Part shown: positions 47,701 to 59,700 of the stretch, one piece after another
How the letters are laid out: every line of letters begins with the position of its first letter
How positions within the stretch are numbered: the first letter of the stretch is position 1
NCBI GenBank assembly: GCA_023333565.1
Contig: JAJKFH010003937.1
Span: 1,378,001-1,442,000 of the forward strand
From: Puffinus mauretanicus
Taxonomy: Eukaryota; Chordata; Aves; Procellariiformes; Procellariidae
DNA: 64,000 nt
Direction: 5' to 3'
Program-made: the position numbers and the translations under genes
The notes under the pieces: model-generated
Databases searched by the model: none
What the model was told of the DNA's origin: nothing
What the model saw: only the letters and a program-made list of their open reading frames with translations

Positions 47701-50700
47701 AACAGCAATAGGACGAGAGGAAATGGCCTCAAGTTGCGCCAAGGGAGGTTTAGACTGGACATTAGGAGAAATTTCTTTACTGAAAGAGTGGTCAGGCCTT
47801 GGAACAGGCTGCCCAGGGAAGTGGTGGAGTCACCAACCCTGGAAGTATTTAAAAGACGTGTAGATGAGGCGCTTAGGGACATGGTTTAGTGGGCATGGTG
47901 GTGTTGGGTTGACGGTTGGACTCGATGATCTTAGAGGTCTTTTCCAACCTTAATGATTCTATGATTCTATGATTCTGTGGTTCCCATTTGTGCTACAGTC
48001 TGTAGTGCTGCATTCCCCAAGCAGTCCCACCTCCACTTTGAGGACAGCAGGACGTGGGCCCCTGCATGTTTGCAGCTTGCAAGGCAAGCAGAGCCCCTGC
48101 ATCAGCTGCTGCTGTGAGCAAGAGCCACCAGCAACAGGAATTTCTCTAGGTTACAGCAGAGGAGTAGCCCTTCATTGCACATTTTTAGCACAAGTTTTAC
48201 AATTGCTTAATAACACTTTAAAAATTTTATCTAAATTCAAATCCCTTTGGGGGGGTGGTGGTGGGGAAACAACCCAAAACCTACAGGCAATAAAATATCT
48301 ACTTTAGCATTAATCCCTGAAACATTGATTACACTTTTCCAAGATAAACATGGTTCAAAGAGACAAAGGAAATGCTCTAACATGGCATAAATATTAGATT
48401 GTGAATAATCCACTGAACATGATATTTTGATTTTCTTTTGTATTTAGAAACTGTGACCAGAACCCCAGCCATACTACAGGATTTTGGAGACAGCTTTGTA
48501 ACACTGGAGGAGTCACTTCCCCGAGTGTGTTTGCAGCACAAATATTACACCTCCATAGCACCCAGCTCTCAGCACAACTCCAGAAATCCTAGATATCTTT
48601 CAGTCTCTTTCAAAAAAGACAGGTTTCTAAGAAATGACCTAAAAAACCCGATTTATTTAGGTCTCATTTTATTGCTGCAGTAATCTTTTGTATTGCACTT
48701 TATTTATTTTTTAACTTCCCTAGATTTCCATAGGTACTTAAAAATTCATCATTTAATTTAGAAAGTTTAGGCCTTAATCCAGCAAAGCACTTAAGCACAG
48801 GAATAGCCCCTCTGCACTCATTATTTATGTTAGTGTTTTGCGAGAACAGGATTTTAATTCCCATATGAAACAATGAAGACTCTCTGTTCATTTAAAAAGG
48901 AAGAAAAGGGTGTTGCAGGATGCTTTTAACTCAATTTTTACATACTTTTTAGAAGAAAAATCACAGCAAACTGTGAAGAAGATGAGGCAGAGGCACCCAG
49001 TACTATCTGTAGGAGTCACCAACTAAGACAGACAAACGCTCTGATTTTTGTCCAGTTCTTCCCAGTCTGGTAAACGCAGTTGAGACAGTTTTCTTTAAAT
49101 GAAAAAAACTCCATCTCAGAGCAGAGGGAGGGTACCAGGCTTGGACCAGATGGGTTGGGCAGCCTATTTCAAACTGATGCCCACCAATGCTTGAGGACCA
49201 CAACCATGCCACCACGTGTGTCTTCTCGCTCTGCAATGGCAGACCTTGGGTCCCTCACGCTCTACCCACAAAAGAGCCACCATACCAGCGCAAGGTACGA
49301 GCTGGGGAGAAGCTAGGGGACAAAGCCAGCTGACTTCAGCTAAATTAGGCACGCAGCAATATCTCCTGCTCGCAGAAAAGTGTCTTCATCAATAAGCCTC
49401 AGGCTTGCCCAGCTTGTCCCACGGATGGCAGGACCAACTGCTCCTGGCAGAGCAGGTAAAAAGCTTCTTGCTGGGGGAAATCAGCCAGCAGGCCTGGCTG
49501 CAATTTTATTTAAAAAGGTTTAATATGACTGCTTAGTATGTCTAATCGTCCATTAAAATAAATGCATCATTTCAAAGACTTGCTGACATCTTATGGAAAA
49601 CTACGTTCTCGAGGACAAGTTCTATCTCCGCAAGGCAGCCGAGATTTTTCTATATTTCTTTCCATCTGTTTTTAATTCTGGGGACATCTGCCTGGAAATA
49701 AAACCTTTGCTGATTAGGATTTCAGCTGTTCCAGCTACTTGAAGTCATTACCCTCAACCACCATCCATTACAATGATATAATGACGCCATTGACACCCAC
49801 CATCACAAACCTTGATGTCCTCCAAATATCCCCTGTTGGGGGATAGACTAGACCCTGTGCAGGTTAGACCAGACCCTGTCCCAGACCCTGTGCAGCACCC
49901 ACGTCCTCCTGGCTACCGCAAGGCAACTGCCCCACTGCCCTGCATCGCCCATGGAGCTGCCCAGGCTGCCCCTTCTGCCACCGCTGCTTTTGCTCCTGCA
50001 GTTCTGATGAGCTATCGGCAACAAAGGCATAGGGAATTGTAAACAAAAAGAAACCAATTTATCATAAATACAGCAAGGGAGATGAAGCTGACTTCTTATT
50101 TCACCCTTATTAAAGCTGGCAAAAACCTACACCCACATTACAGAGAGTGGTTAAAGCAATCAGGGGATTTGTTGGTAACTTACATGAGGAAGCCACTTCA
50201 GCCAGCTCTCTCGCATAAAATTACCATCTGTTAAATCCTGAGGTCAGGAGATGCCGTTCAAAGTTGAGAACTGTATTTGCTGACATAGGAGCTGGGAAGC
50301 ACAGCTCTCCTCTCACCAGTAGGCATGGTGAGAAGGGGAAGCTCGTCAAGGAGCACCCGTCCCTCCCCGCTGCCGGGCAGCGGGGTACGGGCTGCCTGCA
50401 CAGGCGCCCCGTGCCTGCCCTTCTCCCAGTGCCCGAGCTCTCACCAGAGCCTGGTCCCCATCATCATCGGCATCCCCTTCTCTTCGCTGGCTGTTTCTGG
50501 GGCTTTGCCCTTGAGCACTGACGTAGCCCTAAGTATCCTGAATATCCCCACAGAGCTACAGAGAGAAGCAATTCACACCCCCTTGGTCTGATCTTTTTGG
50601 ACTCTGCCCTCCACCCCCTCCACCCTCATCATTATCATTCTCCTCCAGAGGACACAGTGGAAAGAAATGCCCTAGAAATCTGGAGGAAGACCGGGGAGAA

Positions 50701-53700
50701 AAAGTGAAATGCAAGTGAAAAGAAGGACGTTCATGGCCAACACAATGGAGAACCATTCAAGAACAGCCCACACCTCTGCAAAAGTAGAGTCCTTCCACTG
50801 CAGACAAAGTCAGGAAGACCAAGGATGAACTCCTAAGCAGTTGTTAGCTGTAGTGCAAGCTAAAATTGTCTAGGGAAGCTTTATATGAGTGTTGCACCAA
50901 GCATTTTTAAGATTAAAAAAGTTTGTATCATTTGCTGACTCTGGAGCTATTTGCAATCTTTTAATCATTTTGAACAGTACGTCCCTTGAAGACATAAACC
51001 TTATTATTTAACATGAATGGAAGCACTTCACAGGACCACTTATGCTGAGACATGTAAATGCAGCGCCATACTCAGTCTAGTGAGCCCTGCTGAGAACCGG
51101 GGCATATTAGCTCAGTAATGGAGTTACATTGCATTTGGCAACATATAAATTATTTTTTTCAGAGGAGCTCAGGTGTCCATGCATGGTACTCACTGTGGCA
51201 TTTACACTCACATGCCCCTTTTTAATACTCTATCACAGTTACATATGCCAAAATACACAGAACAAAACCCCTTGGCAGCTCTCATCATAAACCAAGTAAC
51301 TCTCAAATACCATGCGAACACTTATTTGCATCCAAGAGAGCGAGAGTGAATATAATTATTACAATAAGAAAATTTTCTTGCGTACTTCAGCAACGTGATC
51401 CTTGCTCACCTTTCAACGGGGTCTCTCAGCATGATGATAAGTTTGGCATTCGGTTGGAAGGCATGGATAAAATCCTGGATTAGGAAGGGAGGCTCTCCTT
51501 CAGTACTGTTGTCATAAAAGAAAATCCAAGCGTTGTTGTCCCACATCGTCGAGGCACTGGCCTCCCCTAAAAATTAAAAGCATCTCTATTAGTAACTCAT
51601 TTCATTCCTTGAATTGGAGTGGAAATCGGATGAATTTTAAACTGGTGTAGACTGTTTAAAATTGACTCAATTAATTTCAACATACCTTGGTTCTTGCAAA
51701 TTGATCTGGCTAACGCTCCCCCGAGCCAGAGCAATCACACTGCCTCGTACCTTTGTGAACGTAGTGATGGTTGAGGCAGGTTTTATGTAACTCCACCTGA
51801 AATATTACTGTCCACTAACCACACTGCTTCCTGTTAGTGGTTAAGACATGCAAATATACTTGATCTGGACTGCTCAGAATTTTGGCCCACCCCCCAGCGA
51901 GGAGGCAGAAGCTCCTCGCTGCCGAAGACCTGCCGTGCTCTCTGTAGCACCCCAAGGGTTGGTTTTAATGCTCCTGATTTCAGAGAAGTAAGTTGCTAAC
52001 AAATTGTACAATTTGACACAAACTAAAGAAAAAAAGTGGAAAGCACCACTCCAGCGGGTAAACAGTGTTTAGAACATAAACAGAAGGGTCGGTGAGCACA
52101 TGGGAAATATTAAAAAAAAAATGCACCAACGAGCTGAATTGTGTCACTGCTGTTTGAAATATCCCTTTCTGAGAATTAGCCATTATCAGAGTTTTTTTAT
52201 ATAAATACAATTATTCATGTAGATTAAGTCAAATATAAGTATTTACTAAACATTAGACAAAATAAAAAGTCTACAGAATAAATAACACATTTGGTTAAAT
52301 GCCAGATTCTGATATCCTTAGTTTCTGAAGATGCTTACTCTGGAAGTAATGATTCAGGGAGAAAGACAATCAGTAACGTCTCTGCCAGAACAAGGTATAT
52401 CATGCTTCAGCTGCTAAATAAATGATCTGATACAATGTTTTGAATTGTGTAATCTTCCCTGTCTTTTTACATAATACTGGCGTATATGTGGCACACCACC
52501 GTTTAATAAAACATATACAGAAGCTTTTTGGAAACCTCCACTCCTTGACAGTCTAATGAGAGCTAATTCTTGTTAATGAGGTTTTTTGAATCAAAAGGAA
52601 TGAGATGCAAAAATAATAATCTTGTAGGCTTATAGACTTGCACGTGATTTCCCTTTTTTTTTCTCTTCTCTCCTGGGAAAGTCCAATAAACTTTTTAAAA
52701 GATGGCCAAAACACAACACGAAATAGGTACTGGCTCCAAACTCCAGCTTAACATAATGTGATTCATTAATAAAGTCTGGGAGTTGTTAGAAAACACATTA
52801 ATCTTCTGTCATGTTCATTTTGCCTCTTTTCAAAAGGAGGAGATCAGGTCCATTGGCTAAAGCAGGGTGTCCACAACAGCTCTGCTTTTCCATTCTAAAT
52901 CAATTAGCCAAAGTACTGACTAATCATCGGTGGGCTATGACTTGTCAATTAAAACTCAATTAGCCCAGCTCCCACGCTGGGTGAAGCAGAAACACAAAAG
53001 ACTAACTATAGGACAAGAGCTGAGATAGCCATAGCATAAAAGCATCATGCAGCTATTTCTGTGCTATCAGAAGTTGGTATCATGCAAATGGGTACGAGCA
53101 CTTGCATACGCGGATTTACAGAATAGTGCACTCCAGGGATGAGAGCAACCTTGGAAAGTCACCGCTACATCTCCGTGACAGGAACGGCTAGGCTTAAACT
53201 GCTCCCTCAGAAATGTTTGCCTAAATCACACCAAAGATTAAAGCCTATGACCTCATCAAGCCACCTATTCCCCTCTAGAACAGCTTTTATGATCTTCCTT
53301 CATACTTCTCTGCTCTGTAGACCTCTGATCATACTTGACGCTCTATTGGATTTATTCCAATTAGCTCATATATAGTGACCAAACCTAAGAACATCTGCTT
53401 ACACGTGTTTTTGTAACTAAATAAAATCAGTGCATTTACACATAAATGGCCAGATTCTCTTAACATCACAGACCAGAACACTCCACAGAAATTGCTTCAG
53501 CTGGATCAGCTGCCACCACCTCTGCAGGCAGCGCTCGAGCAAGGGAAGATCACAGGCACGCGACCAAATCATGCTAAACCATTACAGGGACTCAAGGTGC
53601 TGCTCTAATGCAGTCGGTCCAGGATAGCCTGGCTTCAAGTAGGCAAATCTTCCCAAACCCAGTCAAGAACTAAGTGGGGGGGGTGGGAAATTAAAAAAAA

Positions 53701-56700
53701 AAAAAAAATCATTCTGGTCTCTGCTGACTCTTACAATTTTAATTTTCTGAAGCAGCCAAAAATACTCCTGACAATTTGACAGTGTTCCTTTCCATTTTAT
53801 AATACAGATTTAATATCTGCAAAGAGAGCGAGCCATACTAAACATGAGATAAATTAACCACTGCTATAGTAATTATGTCAAATTACTGCAGTGCAACTAA
53901 AAATACATTAGTTTTCTTATGGACTTAAAGAATATATGAATTACTAAACTGCCTGAAGAATAGATGTATAACCTCTTTATTCAGTCATTAATGGATTAAA
54001 ATCATACTGTGTTTTCACAAGACATTCCTCTGAATTTATCCTATTAATGATCACAAATAAACAAGTCCTGCTCAGAATGCCTCAGGCTAGATCTTTGGTT
54101 CATCTCTAAGCAGATGTTGGTTTTTTTGGGAAAATGCAATTATTACCCACCAAGTATAACATCCAAAGAAGCTTAACTTTTCAAAATAATGTAACATGAT
54201 GAGCTACTGAAATGTTTATAGCTTAATTCTATTTTTCGTTCTAGTCATCTGAAATAAGAAAATGGAGGATTTAAAGCAAACCTGATATTCATACAGATTC
54301 ATTTTAGACTAGCTAGCTTTGTTTTGTTTTTTACCAAGGTCATAAAAGACTGACTTAATGAGTATAATCATTCAGGACTTTTCCTGTAAACTTAATAAGA
54401 AAAGCGAACAGAACCTTAATGAAACAAGAAATGAGACTACAGGAAAGAGAAACACAAAGTGAACTCTAGAAAAAGCTGTAACGGGAGGTAAGTAATCAAA
54501 GATGTACGTTGCCAATTAGATTAGTGAATTTAATTAGTATAAGCACTTCACTCATGAAAGGACAGGAGATGTTAATGTAAGTAGGAGGAAAATCCACAGA
54601 TGTCCTTGATGGCAACATTTCTTAAGACCCCATCTTGCAAATTTTGCTCAATGTTGAGTAAAGCGAATAATAGACTTAAATGGAGGCTGAGAAAGTATTG
54701 AACAAATGCGACTATAGCTAAGTCTCTGGTTTTGTCACCATCTCATCAAGCCAACAACAGGTTAAATTTGTTCGGTTAGAATGAGACAAAAAAAAAAGAT
54801 TCTGAGGGTATTCCCTCTGAGGGCAGGCAGCAAAAATCTTGTCTCTAATTTCCATAGACTAATGACTTCAGGCCTACTTGAGAAGTCTCTTTTCAACAGG
54901 GAACTGTCTCTTGCACAACTAGTATTTTCATGGAACGTGGCTGGTTTCCCTGGGAAAACTTGAGGTGACAGAGTAAGACTGGTAAAACTCTCTTCCCCTC
55001 AGTTTTCTGGTTTTAGCAGACAGCAAAAGCAGAATTTAGAAATTTCTGCTGACGTTCCTCGTGGGCGCTGTAAACCAATGGCACCATGGACCACAGTGGA
55101 TGAGCACAGTGGGTCGACCACTGTGTGTCATGGAAGGCAATCCAGGGATCCCTCCCGAGACCCCAGTCCTAACCATGGACTTCCATCAGATACAACACAA
55201 CAGCATTTCTAAACCATTTTTAACACTAGTCAGGTAATTTAATATCAACTGAAACTGTAAGATTATCTTCAAATAGTATCCTCTACCATGCCTCTAGGTT
55301 CCACGCCTGAAAAAAAATACCGCACAAGATAGCTTCAACTTGACTCTGTATATTCCTGCCCTTGAAACTTGCATTATCTGAGCTGTTAACAAAGCTGCTC
55401 AGGGGTTTAATCGTTTTTATTTCAGTCCACCATAGGCTACATAGGAATGATAACACCAAAAATGGTGGTCCTTCTTCCTACATGTATCTTACGTTGGAGC
55501 TTGAGATGAGCTGCTTTGGAGCTGTGTTGCTATCATGGAAACTGTCTCCAGTCAGCTACAGGATTTCTACAGCACCCGTTGTATATTGTAATATCACAAT
55601 TACTGTGATATTGCTACACATTGCTACAGCATTTGAACCTGAAGCTACAATTCTGTGGCTGCAGGCAAACCCCTCATAATGAAAAGAAAATGAAAACAAT
55701 GTTTGCAGGAGTCACCAAGGTCATTCTCACTCTTTTTTTTTTTTAAAAGATTTAATTAAATGCTGATATTCATCAGACATTTATTGCTTGCTCAGGCATT
55801 TTTTGAAGGTAATCACAACTTTTTAACAAAGCAAGTAACCACCCTCCAGGAAAAGGCAAGAACTTCTGCACTATCCACGCACACCAGAGAACAACGTCAG
55901 GGGCTCTGTGCTGTGAACCATTCACATCTGGGAAAATGCCCCTCTCATGCCTCAGCTACGAACGCAGCCAACCTGGAGCTACAGAGACGTATTTCAGAGG
56001 CTGTATTTGCCCTACCAATTATGATGTTGTTCATCTTGCCGCGCTCTTTTGCCGCTTCGCTCTGCAGCACACCCTGAATCTGATGTGCTGCTAAGTCAAA
56101 CAGATCAAGGTAATCTTCCACTGGGTAGCGATCGTGAAATCCATCCCTCAGACGAATGATTCCTAAAAACAGTGAAAAGAGAGAAGTTAAAAAAAATAAT
56201 AGCAGGGCAAGACTATCCGCTGGTGTAAACCAAAATGGCTTCATTGACATGGCTGGCACTGAGCTAGCTAATGTCAGCACAAAATTAGACCGACGAAGTG
56301 TAACACTCGGATAAAAGTGCCAATAATGAAGTAGCTGAGATTCGAGATACTATACGATTAAGCCATAAATTCAAGTGATAGGAAATATCTTAAGTGTTCT
56401 GTTGTGTAGTTCCTGCACGAATAGCTTGCATTTATTTTCTTCTAAATTTAGCTTTTGGAATGAATATAAAAGACCAGATCCTGTTTTCACTTGCACCAAT
56501 ACAAATTGAAGTAATATTGGACTCCCACTAGATTTACTGTATGGAGATTGAGAACACGCTCTGATGCCAAATATGCAAATCAACATGCACTTATCAAAAT
56601 CGGAAAAGTGGGAAATCATTCATGTTTTTATCTTCCACAAGTATGACAACAGAGCTCCATGACAGCATCTTATTTTTCTCCTCTCGTTCCCTACGCTCCA

Positions 56701-59700
56701 GGGTGTGTTCCGTGTCACCTTCTCCCTGCATTTCTCAGCATCCTGAGCCACATCTGGGATTTTTATACTCCTTTCCCCACTCTTCTTTCCAACTCTAGTC
56801 TCACTTCTCCACTTTCTGTACATCCTGCCCATGCTTGTCTTTGCATTCTTGCTTCTTACCATACCACAAGAGAGTTTCTCAAGCGGGCAGAGGTCAAGGA
56901 CAGCAGTGGGAAGGCAACGGAGTAGGAGCAAAGCTAAGAGTGTAGAGCAGAGCTTCTCAGCTCTCCCTTTCCCGCAAGGCCAATAATTATCCATTATGTG
57001 AGAGGAAAGCTCAGCAAGGGAGTTTTTTTGTCCATTCCCTCTGATTTTCCCCTTTAGGAAAGTGGGATTTAATGAGGGTAGAAGAAAGCTCAGCAGTGTA
57101 TTTTGACTTGTTTTGAGGGGGAAAAAGAGGTACATGCATGGTGCTACAGACTGCCTTGGTTTGTTGCCACCCCGCTCATGGGAATAGAAATTGTGGCTAA
57201 GAGCCAGAAAAGGGAGACAGTCAAGCTGGGACAAAGTCCTGTAGAGCATCAACCATCCCAGCAGAACGGGAAAGCGGTGATTTGCGAAATGGGGCCTCCC
57301 CAGGAGGGCTGTTTAGCTTCAGCTGAAATTAGTCAGTCTCATAAAAATCCACTGAACCAGAGAATGCCATAGAACAAAGAGACTTTCTTCTCCAGATAAA
57401 TGTTACAAACTAAACCAAGTTAATAGCCAGGAGCATAGGAGTCATACCCACAGGGCTGTCTCAGTTTCACTTGTTAGTCTATTTGTCATATTCTCTTTTT
57501 TTTCTTTTTTTTTCTTTTTTTTTTTTTTAAATAGTAACCATTAGCTAATGTACTGTTCAGGCAAAGAGAAAGGACTGAGCCACTAGGAGCAAAACTTAAT
57601 CTTCCATTCTCGATGGCAGACAGCCTGAGATGATGATGGGAAGGTCATCTCAACAGATCTCCCACCCATGACGTTCTAAGCTCTGCAGTCTTTCCTCATT
57701 CTTCAGCTTCAAAAAATAACTTAAAAAAAATTTAATTATGCAAAAAAAGTTCTCTTCAAGGATCTGGACTTGGTCCCCAGTGGCTAACCACAAGATCGTG
57801 CAAGTGGAGAGTTTGTGAATGCCGGCCCAGAGATAGGAACACATCCTTGTTCTCAAATTATACCCACTCCAGCCTGATTTCTTACACTCTTCTGCCTGTT
57901 TGGTACATTCCAGTTGTGAGCTTTAGTGAGTCCAGTCTTGCTTTAGTGAGTCCAGTCTTGCTTTAGTGAGGTTGGATGCACCACTTCCTCCAATATTAAT
58001 TCCAAACATTTATGTTGAGGCTAATGCAGATGTAGAGAACTATTTAGTATAAAGGATTTTAGCCTAATGTATCAGTTCGGTTCAGCCTTTCCTGCCAGCA
58101 CTCTCATGGAAGACCCCATTTTCCACAGATGGTTTTGCTACACACCCGGAGACAAGCAGCACGGCATTTGCACTGGAAGGCGTCCAAGTCTAAAACCCCC
58201 TTTCTTCACTGATCTGACTTTTCACCTTCGGGCCAGGAGGTAATTCCTATCATTCGTCTTCAGTCAGCTGCTGACGGTGATGAACGGTTGCCTTCTTGTG
58301 GGACTTCAGGGGGCACCACGATGCTTCTCTTGTTTGACTTTGTAACTAGCCCAGCTCCCCCGTTCGCACTGGTGCCTCCTAGGAGTGTCTCCTAAACTGG
58401 ACCAGCTCTATTTTCATCATATTGCTTTAACTCTTAGTTTATAACGAGCATTTAGAAAATGTCTGAAAAAGTATTTTAGCCACTTTCTTATGGCATTTGC
58501 AAAGGAAGAAAATATGAACTCTAAGGACACAGCAAAATTATTTCTCTATGAGAAATATGAAATCCCGGCTCTGTGGCTGAGCCCTCCTCCTCACTGACCA
58601 GCAAGGATCAAAGCCCCCTTCTGCAGGAGCTCAGAGGTTCTTCTGGACTCTAGGCACGGGGAAGGGAGATAGAAACGGCAACACCACGTGCAGGAGAAAT
58701 AAAGAATTGAAGGTACAACCCTGAAATAAAGAACAGAAGCAGCACTGCAGGTGTCCCGGTCCTTCAGAAAGTGCCCTTCCTTGCTGTTAGCCACGGCAGT
58801 TCATTGGAAGAGATAGCTTCCCATTTCAAGGAAGCTTAGAAAAGCACCAAAGGAAAGAGGTGATGCAAAGTCCTCACCAAATGATCTACCCCACAGTGCT
58901 AGGTTTTTTCTTGTTCCAAAGGCAGTGTCTGCAGTAAAGCAACAGCAAATCGGAAACCAAAGTGAAGATGGCACCATAAAATAACCAGTATCTTCCTCTT
59001 GGACATAGTAATATCACTGAAAAGCCTGTGACCTTTGATACCAAAGTTATATAAAGTGAGGGCATACCAGCACTTAAGAGCTAGACCCAAAAGTGGGAAA
59101 ATCCAGAATTTGGTGGAATACAGCACTATATGCATCCACATTTAGAGGAATGCACTAAGCACACAGCAGAGTCAGGAACTGAAAGTGGGTTTTCTGCATC
59201 TCATCCAGCCTCTAACTACAAGATTGACCTTCCTTGGCGCCCGGGGAAGAGAGAACAAGAAGGACATAAACACTTCAGATGGATAAAACGATATGCTCAG
59301 CCTCACGGCCCTCAGACACTCTTTAAAGGTGCAATCACGAGGGGTGGACCCGTCTTGCTCCAGCAGGCCATAACGTCAACTATCCAAGCCTGCCTTCAGA
59401 GACAAAGGGTCACTTCATGAAATATTGATGCCACCCAGGAAAAGAGCATCAAAAATATGTGCAGGTTCCTCAGTGTGAGAGAGTTTTCTCATGCAGAGCA
59501 TCTCTACTGTTCAGAGCTCGACTAGAGCTGCAACGCTAACAAACCTCCTACCGCAAAGCACAGTTGTATTTATTGAACCGTAAGGACTGAAGCAACCCAC
59601 ATTTCAAATACTGACCCATCATTTATTCATGTAAGAAAGGCTTTACAGAATTTTGCAATACAAAACTATCACTGCTATTCTTTAAATCTCCCATCACAAC

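Larger units (their letters stand above)
45788..51409 (-). other. CHST15: CHST15 intron 4
   Basis: This is the largest intron at 5.6 kb, phase 2. It carries a 5'-truncated CR1 LINE in antisense orientation (46436-47977), a G-rich run (48249-48266) and a CpG-containing GC-rich patch (about 50325-50540). Otherwise it is unremarkable AT-rich sequence. Confidence 0.9.
51567..56015 (-). other. CHST15: CHST15 intron 3
   Basis: This is a 4.4-kb phase-1 intron. It contains an A16 run (53693-53708), a perfect 9-bp-arm inverted repeat (55590-55612) and an AT-rich block with repeated TCAATTA motifs (about 52560-53010) that looks like conserved regulatory DNA. No coding signal is evident. Confidence 0.9.

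Noticed and set aside
47043..47882. 279-codon minus-strand ORF
   Set aside because: It is the antisense shadow of the CR1 reverse-transcriptase region. The plus strand carries the real CR1 motifs.
56620..57252. 210-codon minus-strand ORF in CHST15 intron 2
   Set aside because: Low-complexity, unbiased composition with no domain, no splice context and a position inside a well-defined intron. A chance ORF of this length is possible in 64 kb.
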